64,000 bases of DNA from Aplectana chamaeleonis. Its lineage: Eukaryota; Nematoda; Chromadorea; Rhabditida; Cosmocercidae. The notes below the pieces were generated by a model, which worked only from the letters and a program-made list of their open reading frames with translations, ran no database searches and was not told where the DNA came from. The stretch lies in the NCBI GenBank assembly GCA_029168955.1, contig JAPDOI010000106.1, positions 581,001 to 645,000 of the forward strand, given 5' to 3'. Position 1 is the first letter of the stretch, and each line of letters begins with the position of its first letter. This document shows positions 35,001-47,000 of the stretch, piece by piece. The position numbers and the translations under genes are program-made.

Positions 35001-38000
35001 CTCGCCCGAAAAGCGTGCAATGCAGGTCCGAGTTCTGTCTGACATCTGAGTTTTGCGTTAAGCTCAGCAACCTTGTGACATCTTGTGATCACGTACCATG
35101 CCATAGAAAAGCATTAAAACGTTTCAAAAACATTCGTTACCCTTCTCGATGGGTGACCAGGCTGCTTGGCGATGTGGAGCAGGCCATTCGTTGCCGAAGC
35201 GGGACGACTAGCGGCGGGGGACGGCGTCAGACAGTAGGCTCCGATGGTAGTGAATAAAGGAATTGCGAATATTAGTAATTCAAGAAGTTCGCTGCACTTT
35301 AAGTGGCTGCCACGGATAGCTCCCCGAAGGGTTTATAGTTTTTCATAAAAAGTCATCTTTATAAAGGTTCCAAAAGCACATAATCCCTGAATAAAATCTT
35401 GACCAAAAACCAGGAAGAGTGCTTAGTTCTGACAAATAAGCAGCATATATTATTAGAATAAAATTTTATTCAGGGTTTATATGCTCTTGGGATGTTTTTT
35501 TTAATGAGAGATCGTATGCGTCGTGTGAGAAATTGATCATTATTCAGGAACATTGCTGTCAAATATGGTACGGATCCTTCTCATACGGATAGTTTAATAC
35601 GTGAGGCGAAGGTCATTCTTACTCACATTCAACACCCGAATTGTATAAAAATTTTTGGCTTTTATGAGTGTCCCAGATATGGCATGGGTGTTGCTATGGA
35701 GCTGATGGATTGTAATCTTGCTTACCGTGAGTCACCATCATTCTGTGGAGTTTTTGGGTTGTATGATATTTTTCAAAGTTTGTGTTGAAGTATGGCTCGT
35801 CTATAACTATTTCAGTTATAATGAAAAAGACGATTGAATATAAAATTGATCATGCTGTATCTTGGCTATACCAGTTGTCGGATGCCGTCAACTATTTCCA
35901 CTCTAGAAATCACATACATAGGGATTTGAAGTTGCAAAAGTGAGTATTTTTGTTCTTTTATGCTTGTCGCTGCTCTGTTTGTTCTCCGCTGGGTAAGGCC
36001 AGTCGGTGAAAAAAACGCACAAAAATTCAAAAAGATCTTGAGGCGTTCGTTTGGCCAGATTCGATTGGTCGTTCAACCGGCCAAACCCCTCGTTACTCGT
36101 TAGTCGTTAAGAATCTAGGCTTTGAGAACAAGCACAGCTGAGAAAAAAAAGCCCTAATGAATAGAAAAAGAAAAGCATGAAGAGATGTATGTTTTCCAAA
36201 ACATTCATGGCAATAAAGACACAAATCATTCCTTGTTAGAGAACCTACTTCGAACTGCAGACCTGCGTATACATAATTCAAAATATGCACGAAAGCCTAA
36301 TTCTCGAGAGTGTGTGTTTATCGATTTCTGTCATTTTTCGGTAAGAAAAGAAGCTATGGGAAACCGAGGAAATCTTTAACTCTGCTTTTTTTCAGCGCTA
36401 ACTTTTCCTTTCTGCGTTATCTGACGTTATTTGCGATCTACCTGGTGGTGACAACACGGAGAATTGAACCGACTCTGAACTATTTGTTCTTTGTCCAGCG
36501 TCGCGAGCCGAGCGCTTTCGTGGCTTAGAGCTTGTTCCCATAATGGGGAAAGGTCGGAAGAAATTAGCACCCAAGTTAAAATTTTACTACTGAGAGGTCC
36601 CAGCACCACTTTATAGAAACCCCATATCTCGAATTTATGACTGAAAGTCGAAGGACGGCACCCTTTACAATCCAATCAGATACAGTTCCCGTCGTTGGGG
36701 TGTTGTTGCCTGCAGGCTTTGCTCCATATTATCACCTCTGATAGTGTCCTCTGCGAAAATCTCCGCTGGAGCCGGTCAGTGCCGGAACCGGTTCAGTGCG
36801 CCTACCATAAAGTAGCGAGACCGACGCGAAGACGCATAAACGCTGCGCCTAACCTTGCGTGAAGTTCGAGTGGGGCTTTAATGTGGGGGTTCCAGAACTG
36901 CGAAGCAGTGTCAGTAGGTCTAATAAATACTGAAGGCTATGGCTATTTTGTACCATTCACCTAAAACAACCAACAGGGTATCAATCCTGGTGTAAGGCTC
37001 CGGTTTGAATGACCATTGCTTTCTAACGAATATTGGGATTGCTTACGAAAATATTTTCATTTTTGTTAGTCGTTAGTCGTAACACCCAAAAAGCCCGTTA
37101 GTCGTTAAATTCGTTAGTCGTTAGTCGTAATTACGCACATCCGTGGTGTACATACCTGGCAGCTTGTTCATTAAATAGTATAATTTCAGTCTTTTGCTGT
37201 GCGATCGCTATCATACGCTGAAAGTATGCGATTTCGGAACTTTCACAACCCTTCATGAATCAATGACGTCGAATCGTGGAACGCCACTGACGATGGCTCC
37301 GGAAATTATCAAGGGCTCGAAGGCATACACCACCAAGTGTGACATCTATAGCTTTGGAATTATAATGTGGCAGATTATTGCACGGCGGTGAGTCGAAGTT
37401 GAGTTCATGCTAAAAAAAAATTCGTTCCAGGGAGCATTTCTCTCCCATTGTGGCCACGTTTTTCTTACATTTGAATTCACTGTCAGTCATTGAGCAAGAG
37501 TAGACGTCTCTCATAGTTCCGTCGCCGAGCGTCGCGTAAAAGTGTATTCCAAAGATGTTGGTTGTAACGCACCGCGTGATCAATATCATTGTATTCTACC
37601 GTGCTGCGCTGTCTCACATTGGAGTTATAAACGTCACCATTCGGAATGAGGTGCGAAAGTTGGATCAGTTTGAAAGAGATCCAAAAAATAGGACGTTAGA
37701 TGGGTAAGCTGCACGACGGAATGAGTGTGTACGACGTTAAATTTGGGGTAGGGCTACAGAGGGCAAGTATTGGACGTCGTGAAAGTGTGCCGGGCTTCAG
37801 AAGGTGTTCGAAAAGACCTTTTAAAACGGTCAGGAGAAAGTGTTTTCGGAGGACGCGTTAAAGGCAGTGTTCACGACGAAATCCTGCTCGTTTTTTTTGC
37901 AGAAACGTAAGCACAGGGTTCCTAGAAGAAGAGTGAAGACCAGAGGACGACGAAAACGTCCAGAAAGTGGGTGAAAGTTCCGTGGACCAACATTCCCTTT

Positions 38001-41000
38001 GGATAACCCCCACACGTCATATAACAGTTGTCCACCGTTCGCCTGATCAGAGGAACAGTAGCCGAACTTTTGAGTGCTCTTTATCTCGAAATATTCTAAA
38101 AGCCAAGCATGTGCATTTAACCATATTATTCTAAAGAGTTTTCAGTGCAAGAAACAGAAATCAATGTCACGTGTTTGGGAATTTCAAAGCGCAAAATCAT
38201 TTCTGGCTTCTGAATTGTTCAGATTCCGCTGTCCTCCGAACCACCAAACAATTAAATACTCTAATAAGAGGTTTTTTATGAAGTGTTTTTCCCGATATTT
38301 GAGTTTTGTATAAACGTGGCGCTATTATTCTGCGTTTTGTGGTCTTGACTACTCAAAAATATCAGATACTAGAATACGGTTTTGATCGTGAACACTGCCT
38401 CTAAGGGCTCGATTAGAATGCGCGGGAGCACGTAATGGACGATAATCGATCGTACTGCGCCGCATGATCGATTCTCCTTCATTGCATGCTGCCCCGCGCC
38501 TATCAGCGGCGGGACTCTATTTGGGCCCTGAGTGTGCAGTTTGTCAGGATGTGATGCGAGAGGCAGTGAAGGTGAGGAGAACTCGGAAAGAAGTGATTAG
38601 CACCATATGGATTGCTGACAGGTCTTCGGAAGGGGTGTGCAGAATGTTTTGGGTGGTGGACCTGGCTTCAGAAGAAGTTTGCAAGGCGTCCAAAACTCGG
38701 GATGGGGTGTGCAGGACGATAAGGAATGATAGGAGGGCTTCAGAAAGTGTGTGCGGAGTGCTATGAAATGTTCACTCGGCTCTTGAAGAAGTCGGCAGGA
38801 GGTTGTGAAGAGTGAGCAGGACTCCGAAATGATGTGCAGGACGTTCTAAAACGAGGGTGAAGCTTCAGAATTGGTCTACAATAGATCGTGAATGATAGGC
38901 AGTACTACGGAATGAGTGAGTGGGACTATGCCGAAAATAGGCAGGACTTCGACGAAGACTGGGGTGAACGCTACGGAAGGCGGGCAAGGCTTCAGAATTA
39001 GACTGTAGACGGCTATGGATAGTGAGCTGGACCTCAGGAGGAGATTGCAGAACATTACAGAGGGCGAGCAGGACTTGAGGAGTGTGTAGTACGACATTGG
39101 AAAGGAAGGAGGATTGTAAGAGGAGAGTGCAAAATCCTATGAAAGGTCGACATTGCTTCGAAAAAGATGGAGGGATTCTCCCTAAATTTCGGGAATCGGA
39201 AGGACAAACCCCTTGGAAACGGGAAACTTATGGCTATGAATACGTAATGAGAGAATCAGTGAAGTTAGAAACTTCACATTGTACAACAAAAAACGAAATC
39301 GCATTCGAATGGGAAGGAAAGACGTGAAAAGAAGAAAAAATCAGCATAGGAGCGCTGTAGGCTATTGTAGATGATGAAATTTCTGATGTAGAAAAACATC
39401 GTTTCAAAGTAGTGATTACTGAGAGAACGTTTCAGTGAGTCACCATATTTGGCGTCACACCCCCATGATGCTTACGTAATTTATTGGAACATAGTGGCAA
39501 AGAACCTGCGTCCACCGAAACTGACATGCGATGAGGTCCTTTCTCGATTTTATGAGCGGTTGGTGATTTATTTAACTGTTAGTTTCTAAAGTGATGTCGA
39601 TGTATGAGTTTTTTAGGTGTTGGCACGATGATCCGGATAAAAGGCCGAGCAGTGAGGAGCTGATGACATATTTTTCTATCTTGAAGAGGGTGAGTTTCGT
39701 GGTTATCGGCAGAGAAATATGGGGTTAACGAGACTTATCAAAATGACATTGTCAATGAAGTTTTGGATTCAGGAGTGAAATAGGGTTGTTCTCGAAGCAA
39801 AATTTGAGGTACTGTCGTTTTCGGAGCCAAATTCTGGTCCGCATTTGCAAACGACGGCTTTTGCATCACGCAACATGATGATAATCGTGCTGGGAACATG
39901 TGGTCCTGCCACGTTTCACCTTTCTCCCAGCCCGATTATCATCATGTCGCGTGACGCAACAGCCGTAGTCCGCAAGTGCTGACCGGAATTTGGCTCCGAT
40001 AACGACAGTAGCTGACACCAATCGAAAGTTCAAACTAATTTCTGCGTAATGATTTCTTTCGCTTCGAGAAAAACTTGGTGGCTCTCGAACTGTATACCGA
40101 AATTCAAGGAAAATCTTAAGTGCTAAGCATCTAAGAGTGGTTCTATTCATTTCTATGCAAATCATCAAAGCTAATAGGACTTATGAGCCCCCCCCCCCCT
40201 CTGAGCTAGGTAACAGCGTTTGCTCAAAATCTTGGCGGAGCAGTTTTTGCTGTGAAACTTCCTAGATATGTATTGAGGTCAAGTTCCTTCTGAAAGCATT
40301 TTTTGTCATTCATCGAACTTTCCTTCAAAAAGCGATTGAAATGAAAAAAAAAACGACTTTCCAAAACAAAGATATCGACACTTGACAAAGATACTTGTGA
40401 GTAAGGACTTGCTCGTAACATTCAGCTTTGAAGTTTTGTTGCCAAGACTGATTTGATAAGGTTTAAAAGGTCGAGGTTGCAATTTGTATTAAGAGTTATA
40501 CTTGGAGGCAGTGTACACGATCAAAATCCGAAATCTTGTTTTTGTGTATAAGAGCCCCTCAAGTAGAGGTAGAGACGCTGTGGAAGCCATTTCGCTAACT
40601 GTCATCAAAAAGGATTATCAAAGAGGAGCGCCAGAGGAACAGGCACCAATATAATTTTTCGGATATTCTTTATCACGATAGGTTCTATCATCCAGACATG
40701 TGCAAATTTAAAGAATATCTATGCAAGAAACAGAAAGCAAATTCAATAAGCATAGAGTTTCTAAACGCAGAACCATTTCAAAGACAGGTTTGACGCTCTG
40801 TCTGAAGTCTTCCAAAACACACCAAACAGGCATGAATACATCTTTCAAAGATTTTTTAGACTTTTTTCTCTGGTCTCTTTGATAATCTCTTAAAACGCAC
40901 CAAGCAGGCGTGACTGAGTATTCCAAAGATTTTTTGAACATTTCTGTTCGACATTTTTATAATCTTTTTCGATGGCAATTACTAGGAATAGCTCCCTCTG

Positions 41001-44000
41001 TTTCTTTATTACTATAAAGACCTAAACCTCCGCCACCGCCATACTTAGAAGGGCAGAGTCGAGTGCAATTATTCCCACTTGATTTGGCAAAAAATTAGAG
41101 TTCTACTGTGCTTCTCTGGGCCAAATTCCGGTCCGCAATTGCGTCTCGACACGCTTTGCGGCCGCACGCGCTCGAGTCAGTCGGGTTTCCAGCGCCAAAG
41201 CCGCTTCGATGTGGCTTTTTTATACAATTTTCTTTAATTTTTCTTACTTGCCAGTTTTGAAAACCTACCTAGAGTCAGCAGATCGGCGGCTGCGGCGCTG
41301 GAAGCTCTTCCGACTCGGGAGCGTGCGGCCGCAAAGCGTGTCGAGACGCAATTGCGGACCGGAGTTTGTCCCAGATAAGCACAATATAATAACAGAGTAT
41401 TACTCGCAAAGAGAGTTTGTCTTCAGCCATGTTTTGATTGCACCTGGTCGCTGCGGCCATGCAATGGGACAACTATTCCTTTTTGAGGACGCGTAATGGA
41501 AAGCCGCTGCTGGAGGAGTGGTTCTCGATAGTTGCTGATCATCGCTCCATCGCTGCCATCATGGCGGCGGTGGAGCGATCGCCAGCGTACTACACGTTTC
41601 TTCTAGTAAACGTCGACTTTTTCACATGGCAAGATCAGTTTTTACGAGTCAAAACGTGTTCAAAACGTTTTTACGAGTTCGATCATCCGTGAGGCTATGC
41701 ACTATGAACAAAATCGCTGCCGCTGCCAGATCGCTGCGGCAGCGGATGCGAAATCGCTGCATTGAAAAACAGCAGCGATGCAGTAAAAACATGGCTTTCG
41801 TTGTTTGCTAGATTTTTATATTTTTCATAATATCGCGTTGTAGTATCGTCAGTATTATCCATCACACGTAGGAAGCCGCGCTCAGTAATAAGGTGCGGAA
41901 TCATTCGATCAAGAGTCGTCCTCTCTTCGTTTTCCCGCGCGCGGTTTTTCCCGCCCAGCGGCGTCGCGGTTACCTCACATCCAGTGATTTGTAATTCATC
42001 CGTGGAATTTTTAAAGTTTTTCTTTTAGTGTCGCCTGATTTTATTTATTCTGCTTCTCCGTGCGCTTGTGCGGAGTGAGGGTAGAGAGAGAGCGAGAGAG
42101 AGAGAGAGAGAGAGAGAGAAAGTGTGGGGAAATTGGGCAGACGCGCACTGTATGCTTCGTATTCAGTTTACATTTTTTCTCTATTGCTGAACGTTGATCT
42201 CCCTTTTTGAATTGCCGTTTCGATTTTCGTTTACTGTTTCTTCACGGTTCTATCATAGTGCATTCCATCCGAAAATTTTCGGATAAAATGGAAATTCGCA
42301 GTTTCCCTCACTTAAGCCATGTTTTGACTGCAGGTGGTCGCTGCGGCCATGCGAGTGACAACTGTTCCCTTCTCATCACGCGCAATGTAGAGGCGCTCCA
42401 ATAGTGATCGCTTCGTGGCAAACGTCCTACATCGCTGGGCCGCGGCGACGAAATCCTATGCTTTACTGCTTCGCTGCTGGAGGGGCGATTGTCGACGGTC
42501 GCTGATCATCGCTTCATCGCTGCCATTATGGCAGCGATGGAGCGGTTATTGCCAGCTAATTACTCGTTTCGTCTAGTGAACGTTGACCCTTTCACATGAC
42601 AATATCAGTGTTTACGAGTTGAAATGTGTTATTGAGAACTTTCAATAACACCATTAATTTCACTGATTGATTGAATTTCTTCTATCATCCGTGAGGCTAT
42701 GAACTATGAACAGAATCGCTGCCGCTGCTACATCGCTGCAGCAGCGGGTGCAAAATTGCTGCGATGAAAAACAGCGGCGATGCAGTCAAAACATGGCTTT
42801 ATTCGGCTGATTCGAATCAACGAAGCATGTTTTCTAAAGCAACCAAATCAAAATATTAGCGCATTTTTCATTGCAATAATGATCGAAGTTTTGTTTGAGG
42901 GCAATTTGAAATTAAGGCCCGATTTCGGATTCCGGTTCGAATATTCGAATAAATTAGAATCGCTAAAAACTTAGCAGTGTTTTGGCTGCAAAATTGCCAT
43001 CGTACAATAGGTACAATGATTCTTAGTTGAAAAAGGTTCTTCCTTTTAAAAATGAAGCTGTAGTTGAAGAGAGGAAGCTGTTTTTGTGGTGATCTAGAAA
43101 TTATCTGATGGAATGTATACCGCGTAATAATTCATGTCGATCTTTTATGTTCATGACGTCTGCAATTCGTTTCAGTGCAATCTACATCTATGCCTTCCGC
43201 CGTGCTCCGTCAAAAGTGGATGTGCAGAGATGGACCGAAGCACAACAAGAACGCCTCCGTTTCTTGCGCGCGGAGCATGCCCGATTCGTGAAGGAACACT
43301 TGAGCAGAGTTGAAATAAACTCCATCCTGGGAGTCGCACTTTCGAAGGTCAGCGAGACCGAGACGGAACTTGGCAGGCGTGCCAGGTGCACCCTTGCATC
43401 GAAACGCTGTGGGCACTTCCCATGCTTATGCCATATTTGCATAGGAGTTGATAACAGCAAACCTGACGCGTGCCCTGATTGCGGTAGTCAAGGGCATACT
43501 ACTCCGCACCTGTTCAGTTGCCCGATGAGACCGACTACATTAACGACAATGGTTCTGTGGACGCACCTTACGCTAGTGCCCGAGTTTCTGAACCTTTGAC
43601 AGAACCCCTCTCTGTGGCTAAAAAGAAGAAGAAGAAGACATCTATGCATTTAAGGTATACAATGTGGTCTTCTCTGTTTGTGTTCTACGAGGAAAAAAAC
43701 GGAATCGCGGCCGGTATGTAATCAACAAGAGGGTGACAATGCTACCAAAGGAGTTCAGGGAAGTCGTCGAAACGTCAGACCATTGAATCAAACGTTGCAC
43801 CATAACAAACTGTGAGGCACAGAAGCATTACACATGAGAACTAAGAAGATGCCCAGGTTACAAGTGGACTCAGGGAAGAATGTTTAGCAGAGTTCGGAGG
43901 ATGGCAGCAGTCTCACACACGTCATGGAGGATCGGCTTATGGGAATTCTCTGCATCATTTTATTAATTTCATAAACAACGGGGAACCATGCGACATCGTG

Positions 44001-47000
44001 CTCGTAGTTAAAGGGCACAAGAACGTGGAAAGCGATGCCATCAATGACATCAAAACGACACGTGGAGAGCGATGCCACCGATGACATCAAAACGGCTCGG
44101 TTTCGGAGCCACGGCATGCAATGTTTTCAGGAACATTCAGCGACTAAATTAAATTTCAAGAACAACGGTGAGCTACGTGATGTAGCACTCATCGTAAGGA
44201 AGAAAGCTGGTCGCGCAAGGACTAAAATCGTGGAGGATCGGCTTCTGGAAACTCTCCTCATCATTTTGTTAATTTCATAAACAACTATGCGATGTTGCGC
44301 TCATAGCTCAAAGGCGCAAGAACGCGAAATTTTGTTAATTTTATAAACAACTTTGCGATATTATGCTCGTCGTGCAAGGGCACAAGAACGCGCCCAAGAA
44401 ATAAGTTTTAATTTTCAAGAACAACGGTGAGCTATGTGATGTAGCACTCGTCGCGAAAGGAAGAAAGCTGGTCGCGCAAGGAAGAAAGTCATGGAGGATC
44501 GGCTTATGGAACTTCTTCTCATCGTTTTGTTGATTTCATAAACAACTATGCGATGTTGCGCTCATAGCTCAAGGGCGCAAGAACGCGAAATTTCGTTAAT
44601 TTTAATAAACAACTGCTATATTATACTCGTCGTGACCAGGTACTCATTGATCTTCGAGGCGGCCACATGGATATCCCGATCCCGACACATTATTGTCATA
44701 TCATCGGCATAGGCGACCACCCTGATATCCTGGGGAGGGGCGGGCGTTTTCGAAGTACAGACTGAAGAGGGCAGGCGATAAAACGCCGCCCTGCGGAACT
44801 CCAGCTGCAATAGGAATACTATTGGAGACATGGTTCTGGAACATAACTCTGGCTCGTCTGCCCTTGATGAATGCCGATATCCAGTGTTTCTGCCACGGCG
44901 GTATTGATGATTCGAGTAAGTTGCTTGACAGAACTCCATGGTTTACTTTGTCGAATGCCTTGGTGAGATCTAAGGCAACAGCCACAGTTCTCTGTAGCTT
45001 CTGGGCATTGAACCCATCGATGGCAAAGCTTGTAATTTCCAGCAGAGCTGTCGTGGTGGAATGCAGCTTTCTGAATCCATGCTGGATCACTTGCTTTTTC
45101 GACCTTTTCGAGAAGCTTTTTCGACCGCAAAATGCTGAAGATCTCTGCATCCAAATCGTCGGTATCCGTACTCACAGCGGATCCTTCGGAGCACAGCGCT
45201 CACCCGCATGTCGAGTGGGACGGAGATCGATTACCTGCTGCTCGCTTTCCCTAACTGCTCGGTCTGGTGCTCGATCCTTCGCTCAGGTTTCATAAGAACA
45301 CCGAGCAGAAGCAGGCCGTCGTCAAAGCGAAGCTTAATGTGCTCAGAGCCCTGGGCGGTACATCATGGGGCAGTAGCAAAGAAACTATTATCACCACATA
45401 CAAGGCAATACTTCATCCCGCTCTGGAGTACGCTGCACCGGTGTGGCAGCACTTGGTATCAGAAACCTCCTGGACCAAGATGCAGCGTATACAGAATGCC
45501 GCACTTCGTATAGCTACCGGATGTGCAAGAAGTTCCCCAGTCGAGCACTTGCATGCGGAGACACGATTATTACCAGTAAAAGAACACTGTCAGCTCCAGG
45601 CCCAACAATTTTTCATCAATATCATAAAGCAACCCAACCACCACTCATGGAGAGTGCTGAACCCCGTCAGGGAGAGACGCATCAGAAAGCCATTCGCCGA
45701 TGCTCCAAGCAAAGTCAATCTGCAAAGATGGCACGATTCACAGCAAGAACGACTCCGTCTGTTGCGCGAGGAGCACACACAGTTCGTACGGTGTCATCTG
45801 GAAAAGGCGGCGGTAAATCCCATCCTGGGAGTGGTGCCGCCCCGGGTCTGCACATCCGAGTCACAACTCGGAAGGAGGGCCAGATGCACCCTGGCATCGC
45901 TGCGCTGTGGTCACTCTACCATGCTTACGGCATATGTTAGCAAGATTGACAGCACCAAATCGGACGTTTGCCTAGACTGGATTCCACGCCCACGATACGG
46001 CACATTTGTTTGATCGTCCGGAGAGGCCAACCACGCTGACCACAATGGACCTATGGACGAATCCATTATTGGTCGCCCAGTTCCTCAACCTATGACAGTA
46101 CCCTCGACGTGGCTGCAAAGAAGAAGAAGATACTCGTCGTGCATAGGCACAAGAAAGCGCACAAGAAATAATTCTTGAATTACAAGAACAACGGTGAGCT
46201 ATGTGATTTAGCACTCATCGCGCAAGGAAGAAAGCTGGTCGCGCAAGGAATGAAGTCATGGTGGATCAGCTTATGGATCAAAGAGGTGAAATTATCTCTA
46301 AGGCATATACGGCCTCTTTAAAGTTTATCAAGTATTCAGAGGACGAGCGGCCTGAGCGAGACAAGAACATTTGGAAGGCTTATACGGCCTCCTTTTTAAA
46401 TTTTTCAATTCAAACCAACTGCAGATGGCCACAACTGCAGATCATGATCTCATGCGACGAATTTATCATTAACTAAAATGGTTTGACTGCAGTGTGGCTC
46501 ATGTCAAACAGCTTGCGACTCGCGCGAAACACTCAAGGTGCACGAAACCGAGCTAACGTCGAGCCCTGAAAGGTGGTTAGCTCAAGTGAAAATATACGAG
46601 AATGGGATTAGGAATGATCGATGATCAAAAATACCATATTGTTATTCACAAAATTTTATTTCTCTTTCCTTCAAGGTGGTTGTGTTGTTGTTTGTTCGTG
46701 ATAAATGAAGTAATGTGGTGTATTATGTGCTTTATTTTTACTCCCAAACAGATTTACTTGAGATACCTATTCTAACTCTGATCTCTATTTTCATGTTGCG
46801 CGTTTGCTGTGTTGGCCAGATCGCATATCGTAGTTCAATAACCACGCTAAGTTCTGTAAAAACGGGGAGCATTCGCTAAATATGGCCAAAAAAGTCCGAT
46901 GCTTGTATCATTCTTGAACAAAGATTTTTTGGATCCTGAAAACCCTATCATCTTCACAGCTCAATTCCCTATCTTGTAATTTGGTTCGTGGGCCGAAGTT

